A stretch of 64,000 nucleotides of DNA from PR03 sp964353555 (GTDB lineage: Bacteria > Myxococcota_A > UBA9160 > PR03). Under the pieces are notes generated by a model that saw only the letters and a program-made list of their open reading frames with translations, was not told the DNA's origin and searched no databases. Both the position numbers and the translations under genes were made by a program. The stretch covers positions 1 through 64,000 of the forward strand of contig CAYGWM010000008.1 in NCBI GenBank assembly GCA_964353555.1. The letters are read 5' to 3'. Positions 52,270 to 61,706 of this stretch are shown here, in pieces; the stretch's first letter is position 1, and every line of letters starts with the position of its first letter.

Positions 52270-54855
52270 TCAAAAAACGTGAAAGGCGTCGAAGAGCAGC
52301 TTGCCCTGGCGTTGCTTGTGCAGACGCATCGAGCCGCCGGCCGGCGCTGCGGCGGCCGCGCGACCGGCGTAGCGCAGCGTGATTCCCTTCGGGAGCTGCG
52401 CCTGCAGCAGATCGTGCACGAAGAACCAGGGGCCCATGTTCTTCGGCTCTTCCTGCACCCAGACGACGTGCTCGAGATTCCCGAACGCCGCCAGCGCGTC
52501 GGCGATGCCGGCGCTGTTCCACGGATAGACCTGCTCGACGCGCACGATCGCGACTTCCGCTTCCGCGCCGCGCTTCTCGCGTTCTTCGAGGATGTCGTAG
52601 TAGACCTTGCCCGAGCAGAACAACGCTCGGCGCACGGACTCCGGGTTGCGCGCGCAGAGCGCGTCCGGGATCACCGGCTGGAACGCGCCGCTCGAGAATT
52701 CGCTCGGATGTGACACCGCGCGTGGTGCGCGGAGCAGGCTCTTCGGCGTGAAGACGACGAGCGGCGCCCGGAAGTTGCGCCGCATCTGGCGGCGCAACAC
52801 ATGAAAGTACTGGGCGGGCGTCGTGCAGTTCACGACCTGGATGTTGTCCTCGGCGCAGAGCTGAAGGTAGCGCTCGATGCGCGCGCTCGAATGCTCGGGG
52901 CCCTGCCCTTCGTAGCCGTGCGGCAGCAGCATCACGAGACCAGACAGCCGGCCCCACTTCACCGCGGCCGACGCGACGAACTGGTCGATGATCACCTGCG
53001 CGCCGTTTGCAAAGTCACCGAATTGCGCTTCCCAGAGCGTGAGCGTGGTCGGATCCGCCACCGAGTAGCCATACTCGAAGCCGAGTACAGCCTGCTCGGA
53101 GAGCAGGCTGTCGTACACCTCGAAGCGACCCTGCGTGGCCGACAGGTGCGCGAGCGGCGCGTACTCGACCTCGGAGGTCTGATCGACCAGCACCGCGTGA
53201 CGGTGCGAGAACGTGCCGCGCGACGAGTCCTGGCCCGAGAGCCGCACGTTGTGGCCCTCGAGCAACAGCGAGCCGAAGGCGAGCGCTTCGGCGAACGCCC
53301 AATCGATCTCCCCGCCGTCGGGAATGGCCTTCGCGCGGCGCTCGAGGAATGGCTTCAGCTTCTTGTGCAGATCGAAGCCGGCAGGCGTCTGCGCGATGCG
53401 CTCGGCGACCTGCTGGAGTCGTTCGACCGGGACCGCAGTGATCGCCGCGACCGACGCCTTGCGATCGAAGCCGGCCCACGGGCCGCGCAGCTCGTAGGGC
53501 TCGTCGGGACCGGGCGGGTCTACCTTCATTTCGGCGAGCGCTTCATCGAGCTGCTCCGAGAGCCGCGTCTCGATCGCCTGCGCCGCTTCGGTCGTGAGCA
53601 CGCCCGCTTCGATCAGCGCATCGGTATAGAGCCGCCGCACCGACGGGCGCGCGCGGATCTTCTCGTACAGAAGCGGCTGCGTGAAGTTCGGCTCGTCGCT
53701 CTCGTTGTGACCGTGGCGGCGATAGCAGAGCAGATCGATCACGACGTCTTCTGCAAAGCGCTGGCGGTAGTCGAGCGCGAGTCGCGCGACGTGCACGACC
53801 GCTTCGGGATCGTCGCCGTTCACGTGGAAGATCGGCACCTGGATCATCTTCGCGACGTCGCTGCAGTAGAGCGTCGAGCGCGTCTCGGCCGGCGTCGCGG
53901 TGAAACCGATCTGGTTGTTGATGATCACATGCAGCGTGCCGCCGGTGGAGTAGCCGGCCAGCTTCGACAGATTGAGCGTCTCGGCGACCATGCCCTGCCC
54001 TGCGAACGCGGCGTCGCCGTGGATCAGCAGCGGCACCACGCTGCGGCCGCGCAGATCGCCGGCGATCATCTGCTTGGCGCGCACGCGACCTTCGACGACC
54101 GGGTTCACCGCTTCGAGATGCGACGGGTTGCCGGTGAGCGACAGGTGCACGCGCGCTCCGCTGCGCGTGCGGCGATCACTCGAGTAGCCCTTGTGATACT
54201 TGACGTCGCCCGAGCCGAACGGCGCTTCGATGTCCTCGATGTCCTCGAACTCCGAGAAGATCATCTCGAAGGACTTGCCGAGCAGGTTCGACAGCACGTT
54301 CAATCGGCCGCGATGCGCCATGCCGATCACGTATTCGACGATTCCCTGCTCGGGCGCGTCCTCGACGATCGTGTCGAGCAGCGGGATCAGCGACTCGGCG
54401 CCTTCGAGACCGAAGCGCTTCTGTCCGACGAATCGGGTGTGAAGGAAGCGCTCGAAGAGTTCGGAGGCCGACAGCATCTCGAGCACGCGCTCGCGCTCGG
54501 CGCTGTCGAGCGGCGTGTGGTTCTTGGTGGCTTCGAGATGGCGCTGCAACCACGCCTTGCGACCGGGATCCTGGATGTGCGTGAACTCCACGCCGACCTT
54601 GCCGCAATACGTCGCGCGCAACGTGTCGAGGATCTTGCCGAGCGGTTGCATCGGGCCGCCGGGCAGGTCGCCGGCGAGGAAGCTCTTCCCGAGGTCGTCG
54701 TGGCCGAAGCCATAGTGCGCCGGATCCAGCTCCGGGAAATACATCGCGCGACCGCCGAGCGGGTCGATGTCCGCGATGCGATGCCCGCGCGCGCGATACG
54801 AATGGATCAGGCGCAGCGCGCGCGCGTGCTTCTCGGCCTCGCGGCGGTCGAGCAC
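52270..54855 (-). CDS. sucA: 2-oxoglutarate dehydrogenase E1 component (start unresolved, coding extends to about 54970)
   Basis: Thiamine-diphosphate decarboxylase of the TCA cycle. 861 residues from GTG 54855. Landmarks: LIHSYRARGHRIADIDPLG, VEFTHIQDPGRKAWLQRHLE, GMAHRGRLNVLSNLLGKSF, TGNPSHLEAVNPVVEGRVRAKQ, LLIHGDAAFAGQGMVAE, CYRRHGHNESDEPNFTQPLLYEKI and LLPHGYEGQGPEHSSARIERYLQLCAEDN. The same frame upstream of 54855 still encodes family sequence (DFGINAAAVEEIRDCFA), so 54855 is too short. No ATG, GTG or TTG occurs in frame between there and the kinase stop. An ATG at 54992 lies in another frame, so a single-base frameshift or a rare start is likely. No sucB or lpd follows. Confidence 0.9.
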   Translation of the reverse strand: MLDRREAEKHARALRLIHSYRARGHRIADIDPLGGRAMYFPELDPAHYGFGHDDLGKSFLAGDLPGGPMQPLGKILDTLRATYCGKVGVEFTHIQDPGRKAWLQRHLEATKNHTPLDSAERERVLEMLSASELFERFLHTRFVGQKRFGLEGAESLIPLLDTIVEDAPEQGIVEYVIGMAHRGRLNVLSNLLGKSFEMIFSEFEDIEDIEAPFGSGDVKYHKGYSSDRRTRSGARVHLSLTGNPSHLEAVNPVVEGRVRAKQMIAGDLRGRSVVPLLIHGDAAFAGQGMVAETLNLSKLAGYSTGGTLHVIINNQIGFTATPAETRSTLYCSDVAKMIQVPIFHVNGDDPEAVVHVARLALDYRQRFAEDVVIDLLCYRRHGHNESDEPNFTQPLLYEKIRARPSVRRLYTDALIEAGVLTTEAAQAIETRLSEQLDEALAEMKVDPPGPDEPYELRGPWAGFDRKASVAAITAVPVERLQQVAERIAQTPAGFDLHKKLKPFLERRAKAIPDGGEIDWAFAEALAFGSLLLEGHNVRLSGQDSSRGTFSHRHAVLVDQTSEVEYAPLAHLSATQGRFEVYDSLLSEQAVLGFEYGYSVADPTTLTLWEAQFGDFANGAQVIIDQFVASAAVKWGRLSGLVMLLPHGYEGQGPEHSSARIERYLQLCAEDNIQVVNCTTPAQYFHVLRRQMRRNFRAPLVVFTPKSLLRAPRAVSHPSEFSSGAFQPVIPDALCARNPESVRRALFCSGKVYYDILEEREKRGAEAEVAIVRVEQVYPWNSAGIADALAAFGNLEHVVWVQEEPKNMGPWFFVHDLLQAQLPKGITLRYAGRAAAAAPAGGSMRLHKQRQGKLLFDAFHVF

Positions 54856-55104
54856 GACGGGCGCTTCGCTGGCGCCGAAGACCTCGGCCCACGCCGGATC
54901 GACCGACGCGGGGTCACACGCAAAGCAATCGCGGATCTCTTCGACGGCCGCAGCATTGATGCCGAAGTCCGCGAGATCGCGGCTCTGTCCATTCCGAATC
55001 TGAATTGGGATGTCCCGATTGTTGGGGGAATGCGAGACTACCCGACCCTCATCGGCACTTCCACGCGAGTTATGAGCGGCCGGACACCGGGATTGCGAGA
55101 TGGC

Positions 55105-58100
55105 TCAGCAAGCCAGGCGCTTCGCGATGCGCGACAGCAGCGCGCCCGCCTCGCCGGTCGATGCGAAGCGATCCTCGGGACGCTTCGCCATCAACTTGGC
55201 GATCAGCGCAGCGAAGTCCTCGGGCAGATCGGGCGCGGCGCTGCGCGGGTCGGGCGCGGGTGTGTGTCGATGGTGATACGTGACGTCGCCCTGGCGGAAC
55301 GGAACATCGCCGGTGACCAATTCGTAGAGCGTGACGCCGAGCGCGTACTGGTCGGCCCGGTGGTCGACGTCCTCACCGGCCGCCTGCTCGGGCGCCATGT
55401 AGTACGGCGTGCCGCCGACGACCGTCGCGGCGCGTCGCACCTCCTCGGTCATCTTCGCGAGACCGAAGTCCATGATCTTCAGCAACCGGTCCTTCGTGAA
55501 GAACAGATTGGAGGTCTTGATGTCGCGATGCACGACGCCCTGCGCGTGGGCGTACTCGAGTCCCGCGGCGGCCTGGGCGCCGAGGCGGGCGGCGTCACGC
55601 GGCGAGAGCCGACCGCGCTTGGCCAGCACTTCGTGCAGCGGCAGGCCTTCGAGCAGCTCCATCGTCAAGAAGTACTGGTCGTCTTCCTGACCGGCGTCGA
55701 AGAGCGTGACGATGTTGCGGTGATTGAGCGACGCCGCCGCACGCGCTTCGCGCAGGAACAGCCTTACCGCCGTCGGGTGATTGCGCAGGTTGTCGGGTAG
55801 CCGCTTCAACGCGACGATGCGGCCGAGTCGCTTGTCGCGCGCCTTCAGCACGACGCCCATGCCGCCGCGTCCGATCTCGCCCAGCAATTCGTAGCGGCTC
55901 TCGGTGGGCGATCCGCCGGTCGCAACCGCCGTCTGCGTCGCGCGCTCCGCTTCGATCGTCCTGCGCAGCGACTCGATTTTCGGTGTCGCTTCTGGGTAGT
56001 GGAAGTCGCGCGCGCGGATCGCCTCCCAGGTCTCCACCGCCTTGTCGAGCCGGCCCGCCGATTCGAGCGTGCGCGCCAGCTGCTCGACGACTTCGAGCGG
56101 CGCGCTCTCGCCGCCGCCCACCGTCACCGCTTCGTCGAGCTTCTGCACCGCGAGATCCAGTTCGTTGCGCTCGGTGAAGATCTCGCCGAGCAGGCGACAG
56201 GCGTGCACGTACTCGCGGTCGCGCACCTCGATCATCTGCAGGTTGCGGATCGCACGGTCGGGGTCGCCGTTGTCCATCGCGCAGCGCGCGGCCTCGAAGA
56301 AGTGCGCGAGCTTCTCGAGCAACTCGCAGACCTTCAGGGCGTTGCCGGCCTCGCGATGGCACTCGACCGCGTCCTCGTAGCGATAGGCGATCTCGAAGTG
56401 ATGCGCGGCGCGGCTGGGATCGCCGATGCTGCGGAATGCCTCCGCCGCCTTCTCGTGGTTGCCGGCCTGCTCGTAGAGCGCGGCGGCCGCCCGCGGATCG
56501 GCGCTGTCCGAGATCAGTGTGGCCGCCTGCTCGAAGCGACCCGCGCGCTGGAACGACTGCGCGGCCTTCTCGGTGTCGCCGATCGCGGCGAAGTGTTCGC
56601 CGCGAATGCGCGCCGCAGCGACATCCTCGCCCGCGCGCTCCAGCGCATCGGCAGCGCCGGCCAGATTGCCCTGCATGTACGGCTCGACGGCTTCCGCGCA
56701 CTTCGTGAAGAGCTGCGCGTTCTCGTCCTGGGTATCGATCGAGAGCGTGCGCGGCGCGAAGGTCTCGATCGATACCTCGCTCTCGAGCAGACGATCGCCG
56801 CAGCCAATCAAGATCTTGTGGCGACCGGGGGGGAGGTACAGCAGCGTGCGGCCAGAGCGCGCATAGCGAAGGCTGTCGGCCTCGCCGCGCACCCCGACGA
56901 CGGCCTGCGCAACCGGCTCGCCCGCGTCGAATACACAGATTTCGACCGCGCACTCCTTCGCGCGGAAGTCGAAGTCGAGACGCGCCGGATGGCCGCGTCG
57001 AACCACCACCTTCTGCTCCGCGGCGTAGTTGCCGATCACCGCGCCGGACGCCGGGTCTTGCAACAGACCGTGCACCGTCACGTAGTAGCCCCGTGCGGGC
57101 AGCCAGCGGAAGACCGTCTCGCGCCCCACCATCGAGCGCTCGTAGCGGCCCACGAGGCGCATCTTGCGCCGATAGCGGCTTTCACCTTGCTTGCGCGTCT
57201 CGCCCACATCGGCCTTCTGCGGGCCCCTCGACAGCTTGATGCTGAAGAAGCCCTTGCCGAGCGACGCGTACTGGATCCCAACCTGGAGTTCGCCCCAGCC
57301 GCGAACCAGTGGCAGCACCGAGACGACCAACACGATCGAATAGATCACGATCGCGATGGGATTCCATTCGGAGAAGAGTTGCTCCCCGCTGGCGATCCAC
57401 GTCTGGTTGCCGAAACGGCGGACGTGCATCGAGTCGTTGCCGACGAGCATGCGCACCTCGACGTGCATCGCGCCGGGACGCCGATCGGCGCGGCCCTCGC
57501 TGCGCAGCCGCGCGACGAACACCGCGTCGGTGCCGAGCGCTTCATTCATGTGCGCGACGACGGCTTCGCCTTCGTCGAAGGCGCGCAGCGTCTGCTGCTC
57601 GGCAGCAGCCAGTTCGCGCGGGATCTCGTGCGGCGTGACGACCTCGAAACGCGTCGCGAGGGCGCGCGCGAGTTCGTCGCCGAGCGCGTCTGGCGCGGGA
57701 CGCTTCAGGCCGAAGAAACGCGCCAGCGGACCCGCCTCGTTCTCGAGCGACGGCGCCAGCAGCGCCACCACCTGGACCGGCGCGTCGCGACCGGCGACGC
57801 GTTGCGGGAAACTCGCAGCGAGCTCGTCGAGCGTGCCCGGACCCGCGTTTCCCGCAGCGTCCATGGGGCCGAGGTCAGAGGCGGCAGCGCTGGTACCGCT
57901 ACCCATCCGCTCGGCCATCTTGCGCAGCGATTCGGCGCCCGCGGTGTCGCCCCCGGATTCGCGCACTTTCGCGAGTTCCTGGGTGAGCGTGATGTTCGCG
58001 GGCGCCAGCTCCATCGCCTGTTCGAGCATGCCCGCGGCGCCGACGAGGTCACCTTGCGCCGCGCGGATCGACGCTGTCTCGCGGAGCAGGTCGGCGTTGG

Positions 58101-59577
58101 GACCATCGGGATGTCCGTCGAGCAGCGTGAGTGCGGCGTCGACCTGACCGGTTGCGCGCATCAGACCCGCGAGCGCGATTCGCGTCGGCGTGTGACCTGG
58201 CGCTAGCTCGAGCGCCTGCCCGAGCAGCACGTTCGCGGCGACCGTGTCGCCCGACTGCATCGCGATCTCGCCGAGCCCCATCAGCGGTCCCGGCGCCTGC
58301 GGCTCCAGTGTGCGCGCCTGCTCGAAAGCCGCTTTCGCTCCGTGCGCGTCTCCGGCCGCGCGTCGCGCCGAGCCGAGCGCTTCGAGCAGCGGCGCATCGC
58401 TCGCGCCGAGTTGCAGTGCCCGCTCGGCTGGCGCCAGCGCCTGCTCCGGCTCACCGAGGCGTGTATGAAGCAGGGCGGACTCGCGCACGGTTGCGCCCTC
58501 GAGCGTCGTATCGAGTTCGGCCGCGCGTCCGAGATGTTCGATCGCGCGCTCGGTGTCGAAGTTCGCTTCGAGCTGCGTGGCGAGCCGCCACTGCAACTGG
58601 GCCCGTGTGTTGGGTTCGAGGTTCGGCACCTCGACGGCCGTCTCGAGCAGGTCCGCGCCCGGACGCTCGAGTCCGGAGAGCGCCGCAATGCCTTCGCCCG
58701 TGCGCCCGACCTGCAACAGCAGACGCACACGACCGGTACGCGCGGCCGCGGAATCGGGGGCCAGCTCGATCGCGCGATCGTAGAGCGGGAGGGCGCGTTC
58801 GATCTCGCCGAGTTCTTCCGCCCCCTCGGCGGCCGCGAGCGCGAGCAACGCATCGTCCGGGTTGTCGCCGTGCTGCGAGCGCAGCCAGAGCCGCGCGCGT
58901 TCCGAATCCCCGCGCGCCACCGCGAGTCGCGTGCGCTCGCCGAGCGGGAACTGTTCCGATTGCCCGGCTGCTTCGAGTCGAGCGCGCAGCGCCTGCGAGG
59001 TGGGCGTGATCTTCTTGCCGAGCGCGCGCCACGCGTCCGCGAGGCGACCGCCGTCCCGCGCGATCGCGGCGCGCCCGTAGCGATCCAGTTCGGCGAGGCT
59101 CGGCGGACTGAGCGTGCGGCCCGCCGCGCCGCTCTGCTCGATCACCGCGTCGCTCGCCTCGGCGACCGCGCTGCCGAGCTTCGCGATCGACGTCTGTGCG
59201 TGTCCCGCAGCGGCCGTCGATCCGGAAGCGAGGTCGATGACCACGATCTGCACGACCGCCTTGCCGCGGTCGGCGTCGAGATCGAGCACCCACGCGCGCT
59301 CCGCTCCGCGCTGTTCTGCCAGCTCGCGTAGCGAAGCACGCGGAGGCAGCGCACGCGGACGATCGGGTGCCAACGCGGCGGCGAGCGAAAACTCGTTGCT
59401 CGACGCAAGCCCAGCCTCGCTGAAGCGCGCCCGCACCCACTCGGTCGCACCGCGCGCCAGCACTTCGAGATCGGCAGGCGCTCGCGGCGGAAGTACGGCG
59501 AGATCGGTGGCTCGAGCTCCGAACGCAGCCAACCAGAGCGCAAATAGCATGGCAACGGAAGCGACACGCGTCTTCAC
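55105..59577 (-). CDS. Receptor-like Ser/Thr protein kinase with exported TPR domain, transmembrane helix, cytoplasmic TPR and C-terminal kinase
   Basis: 1,490 residues. N-terminal signal peptide VASVAMLFALWLAAFGARA. A periplasmic part then has about ten TPR-like repeats (from LPLYDRAIELAPDSAAARTGR to AAGMLEQAMELAPANITLTQEL). One transmembrane helix spans about 741-758 (IAIVIYSIVLVVSVLPLV). A cytoplasmic region has a PEGA-like beta domain and a second TPR/solenoid array (AAARIRGEHFAAIGDTEKAAQSF onward). A Hanks-type kinase starts near 1225, with GRGGMGVV, VALK, H1350-R-D1352-IKTSN, D1370-F-G and MAPEQ. Most bacterial STKs have the kinase first; here it is last. The start is GTG 59577. It lies upstream of sucA. 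Confidence 0.9.
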   Translation of the reverse strand: MKTRVASVAMLFALWLAAFGARATDLAVLPPRAPADLEVLARGATEWVRARFSEAGLASSNEFSLAAALAPDRPRALPPRASLRELAEQRGAERAWVLDLDADRGKAVVQIVVIDLASGSTAAAGHAQTSIAKLGSAVAEASDAVIEQSGAAGRTLSPPSLAELDRYGRAAIARDGGRLADAWRALGKKITPTSQALRARLEAAGQSEQFPLGERTRLAVARGDSERARLWLRSQHGDNPDDALLALAAAEGAEELGEIERALPLYDRAIELAPDSAAARTGRVRLLLQVGRTGEGIAALSGLERPGADLLETAVEVPNLEPNTRAQLQWRLATQLEANFDTERAIEHLGRAAELDTTLEGATVRESALLHTRLGEPEQALAPAERALQLGASDAPLLEALGSARRAAGDAHGAKAAFEQARTLEPQAPGPLMGLGEIAMQSGDTVAANVLLGQALELAPGHTPTRIALAGLMRATGQVDAALTLLDGHPDGPNADLLRETASIRAAQGDLVGAAGMLEQAMELAPANITLTQELAKVRESGGDTAGAESLRKMAERMGSGTSAAASDLGPMDAAGNAGPGTLDELAASFPQRVAGRDAPVQVVALLAPSLENEAGPLARFFGLKRPAPDALGDELARALATRFEVVTPHEIPRELAAAEQQTLRAFDEGEAVVAHMNEALGTDAVFVARLRSEGRADRRPGAMHVEVRMLVGNDSMHVRRFGNQTWIASGEQLFSEWNPIAIVIYSIVLVVSVLPLVRGWGELQVGIQYASLGKGFFSIKLSRGPQKADVGETRKQGESRYRRKMRLVGRYERSMVGRETVFRWLPARGYYVTVHGLLQDPASGAVIGNYAAEQKVVVRRGHPARLDFDFRAKECAVEICVFDAGEPVAQAVVGVRGEADSLRYARSGRTLLYLPPGRHKILIGCGDRLLESEVSIETFAPRTLSIDTQDENAQLFTKCAEAVEPYMQGNLAGAADALERAGEDVAAARIRGEHFAAIGDTEKAAQSFQRAGRFEQAATLISDSADPRAAAALYEQAGNHEKAAEAFRSIGDPSRAAHHFEIAYRYEDAVECHREAGNALKVCELLEKLAHFFEAARCAMDNGDPDRAIRNLQMIEVRDREYVHACRLLGEIFTERNELDLAVQKLDEAVTVGGGESAPLEVVEQLARTLESAGRLDKAVETWEAIRARDFHYPEATPKIESLRRTIEAERATQTAVATGGSPTESRYELLGEIGRGGMGVVLKARDKRLGRIVALKRLPDNLRNHPTAVRLFLREARAAASLNHRNIVTLFDAGQEDDQYFLTMELLEGLPLHEVLAKRGRLSPRDAARLGAQAAAGLEYAHAQGVVHRDIKTSNLFFTKDRLLKIMDFGLAKMTEEVRRAATVVGGTPYYMAPEQAAGEDVDHRADQYALGVTLYELVTGDVPFRQGDVTYHHRHTPAPDPRSAAPDLPEDFAALIAKLMAKRPEDRFASTGEAGALLSRIAKRLAC

Positions 59578-59654
59578 CCGCCGCTGATCGGCAGCCAGCA
59601 GGCCTTACCTGAGCCTTTCCAATCAGATGGGGAAAGAGCTCAGGAGGGTCGACA

Positions 59655-59990
59655 TCACGTGGGTCCCGGGTTGGAGGCGAGTATCGCAAGCACCACGAGC
59701 CGCTGCTTTCCTGTGTTGTGGATTCCGTGCGGAACGCCCTCGGGAGCGACCAGCATTACGCCGGCGGTCATCGGGATGGTGCGACCTTCGAGCAGGAATT
59801 CTCCGTGCCCTGCGAGCACCTGATAGACTTTGTCCATGCCGCCGTGTGCGTGCAGCGCGTGTTGCTGTCCGGGCTCGAAGCAGTTGAGACCGACCAGCAA
59901 CCGCGGCGACTCGAAGAGCGTGCTCTTCCCCATCTTGTCGGCGCGGAACACCGCGTGCTCCTCGGGCCGGATCGCGCACGGATGGTGCAT
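59655..59990 (-). CDS. Cupin-domain protein
   Basis: 111 residues, a single small beta-barrel. Cupin motif 1 is LNCFEPGQQHALHAHGGMDKVYQVLAGHGEF (HxH and Glu replaced by Asp/Lys region), motif 2 is VMLVAPEGVPHGIHNTG with a metal-type His. It is probably cytoplasmic with a metal. The function of such one-domain cupins ranges from sugar isomerases to regulatory binding and cannot be decided. It is divergent from the rhodanese gene; the two starts are only 40 bp apart, so the promoters must overlap. Confidence 0.85.
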   Translation of the reverse strand: MHHPCAIRPEEHAVFRADKMGKSTLFESPRLLVGLNCFEPGQQHALHAHGGMDKVYQVLAGHGEFLLEGRTIPMTAGVMLVAPEGVPHGIHNTGKQRLVVLAILASNPGPT

Positions 59991-60018
59991 CGGGTCGCCT
60001 CCTTCGCACGGTACGGGC

Positions 60019-60024
60019 TAGAGT
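60019..60024 (+). promoter_or_regulatory. TAGAGT -10-like element before the rhodanese gene
   Basis: TAGAGT lies 6 bp before ATG 60031, with no ribosome site between. It repeats the pattern seen at 9351 and 17458 and would give a leaderless transcript. Confidence 0.3.
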
Positions 60025-60030
60025 GCCGTG

Positions 60031-60420
60031 ATGGCCAGGTCGTTAGCCGATTTCGTCCGTGCAGCGCTCGCGGAAGTGCCCGAGATCTCGCCCGACGCGG
60101 TTCGCGCGCTGCTCGATCAGCCGGACCGCGGCGGCTACCAGATTCTCGACGTGCGCGAGGCCGATGAATGGGAGGCCGGTCATCTGCCCGGCGCGCGCCA
60201 CTACCCGCGCGGTTTCCTCGAAGTGCGCGCCGACCTCGAACACCCGAAGCGCGATCCGTGGCTCGCCGATCGCTCGCGCAAGCTCGTGCTCTACTGCGGG
60301 GGCGGTCACCGCTCCGCGCTCGCGGCGCAGAGTCTCCAGCAAATGGGCTTCGAGCACGTCGTCTCGATGGCGGAAGGCTGGACCGGCTGGACGAAGCGCG
60401 GCTTCCCGACCGAGCGCTAG
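60031..60420 (+). CDS. Rhodanese-like sulfurtransferase
   Basis: 129 residues, one rhodanese domain. YQILDVREADEWEAGHLPGARHYPRGFLE is the CH2A-type N-terminal block. The active-site loop is LVLYC89GGGHRSALAAQSL with the catalytic Cys89, and the end is GFEHVVSMAEGWTGWTKRGFP. It would transfer sulfane sulfur in the cytoplasm. A GTG at 60028 is an alternative start. The stop shares CTAG (60417-60420) with the convergent P450 stop. Confidence 0.92.
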   Translation: MARSLADFVRAALAEVPEISPDAVRALLDQPDRGGYQILDVREADEWEAGHLPGARHYPRGFLEVRADLEHPKRDPWLADRSRKLVLYCGGGHRSALAAQSLQQMGFEHVVSMAEGWTGWTKRGFPTER

Positions 60421-61652
60421 CTCGGACGGAACGTCACTGGCAGCTTGCCCGGAACGCGGAACAGCGACGCGCCCCATTCGATCCGATCATCGACGAGCGC
60501 GATGTCGCGTGCCCGCGCGACGAGCGTGCCGATCGCGACCTGCGCCTCCATTCGGGCGAGATGTGCACCCAGACACAGATGCGCGCCGCCGCCGAAGGCG
60601 AGGTGTTCACGTGCGTTCGCGCGCTCGACGTCGAAGCGATCGGGATCGGGGAATACGGCCGGGTCGCGGTTCGCGCCCCAGAGCATCGCCCACACTTCGG
60701 TGTCCTGCGGGATCGTGCGACCGCCGAAGCTGGCGTCCTCGTGCAGCACGCGCAGCGTCATGCCGATCGGCCCCTCGTAGCGCAGACATTCCTCGACTGC
60801 GTTGGGAACGAGCGCGGGACGCGCGCGCAGCTTCTGCGCTTCGCCCGGATGACGCGCCAATGCGGCGACGCCGTTGCCGATCAGCCCGATCGTCGTCTCG
60901 AAACCGGCGATCAGCAGGCCGATCGACTGCACGACCAGCTCGGAGTGCGTGAGCCGATCGCCCTCTTCCTCGGCCCGGATCAACTCGGAGATCAGATCGT
61001 CGGTCTTGCTCTTGCGGCGCTCTTCGATCAGGTCGGTGAAGTAGCCACCGAGCGCCATCGCGGCCACCTGGGCGCGCTGCTGCACCTCGGGCGGCGCCAT
61101 CTTGCCGGCCAGCGCGTGCGTCGCCTGTGCGGTCCAGCTGGTGAAGCGATCGCGATCGGCGACCGGCACGCCGAGCATCTCGCAGATCAGCAGCGACGGC
61201 ACCGGCAGCGCGAGATCGGCGATCACGTCCATGCTGCCGCGCTCGAGCGCGCGATCGAGCAGTTCGCCCGCGATCGCCTGCGCGCGCGGTCGCCAACTCT
61301 CGGCGGCGCGCGGCGTGAACGACTTCGAGACCAGCTTGCGAAGGCGCGTGTGCCGGGGCGGATCCTGCTGGAGCATGAACTCGGAGGGACCCGCCGCCCC
61401 TTCCTCGGCGCGACGCGGGTAGGTGCCGTCGAGGTGACGAACGCCGCAGCGCACGCCGCGCAGCAGCCGCACGCAGTCCGCGTGGCGCGAGAGTCGCCAG
61501 AGCCCCATCGGGGTTTCATTCACCGGCGCGACGGCGCGCAGCGCGTGGATCGACGGGAACGGATCGTTGTAGCGATCGAGATCGTACGTGTTGGGATCGA
61601 TGCCGTGGAATGAGGGATCGCGCTCCGAAGCGGGCGCAGCTTGAATGGCCAT
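60417..61652 (-). CDS. Cytochrome P450
   Basis: 411 residues, soluble bacterial class. The heme ligand is Cys360 in HLAFGGGAHLCLGAHLARME. The I-helix oxygen-activating segment is LLIAGFETTIGLIGNG, the EXXR is E-C-L-R in VEECLRYEG, and the substrate-side FMLQQDPPRHTRLRKLVSKSFTPRA is typical of CYP107-type enzymes. It mono-oxygenates an unidentified hydrophobic substrate and needs ferredoxin and reductase that are not adjacent. ATG 61652 follows GGAGGA. It is divergent from the cyclase-family gene, with 54 bp between starts. Confidence 0.95.
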   Translation of the reverse strand: MAIQAAPASERDPSFHGIDPNTYDLDRYNDPFPSIHALRAVAPVNETPMGLWRLSRHADCVRLLRGVRCGVRHLDGTYPRRAEEGAAGPSEFMLQQDPPRHTRLRKLVSKSFTPRAAESWRPRAQAIAGELLDRALERGSMDVIADLALPVPSLLICEMLGVPVADRDRFTSWTAQATHALAGKMAPPEVQQRAQVAAMALGGYFTDLIEERRKSKTDDLISELIRAEEEGDRLTHSELVVQSIGLLIAGFETTIGLIGNGVAALARHPGEAQKLRARPALVPNAVEECLRYEGPIGMTLRVLHEDASFGGRTIPQDTEVWAMLWGANRDPAVFPDPDRFDVERANAREHLAFGGGAHLCLGAHLARMEAQVAIGTLVARARDIALVDDRIEWGASLFRVPGKLPVTFRPS

Positions 61653-61706
61653 GGAATCCTCCGCCGGGCGCGCGGCGAGCATACCCGAATCACCAGGAGA
61701 GCCCCC

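Noticed and set aside
52801..55800. 999-codon plus-strand open frame over sucA and the kinase
   Set aside because: Antisense shadow with no domains; both minus-strand genes are certain.
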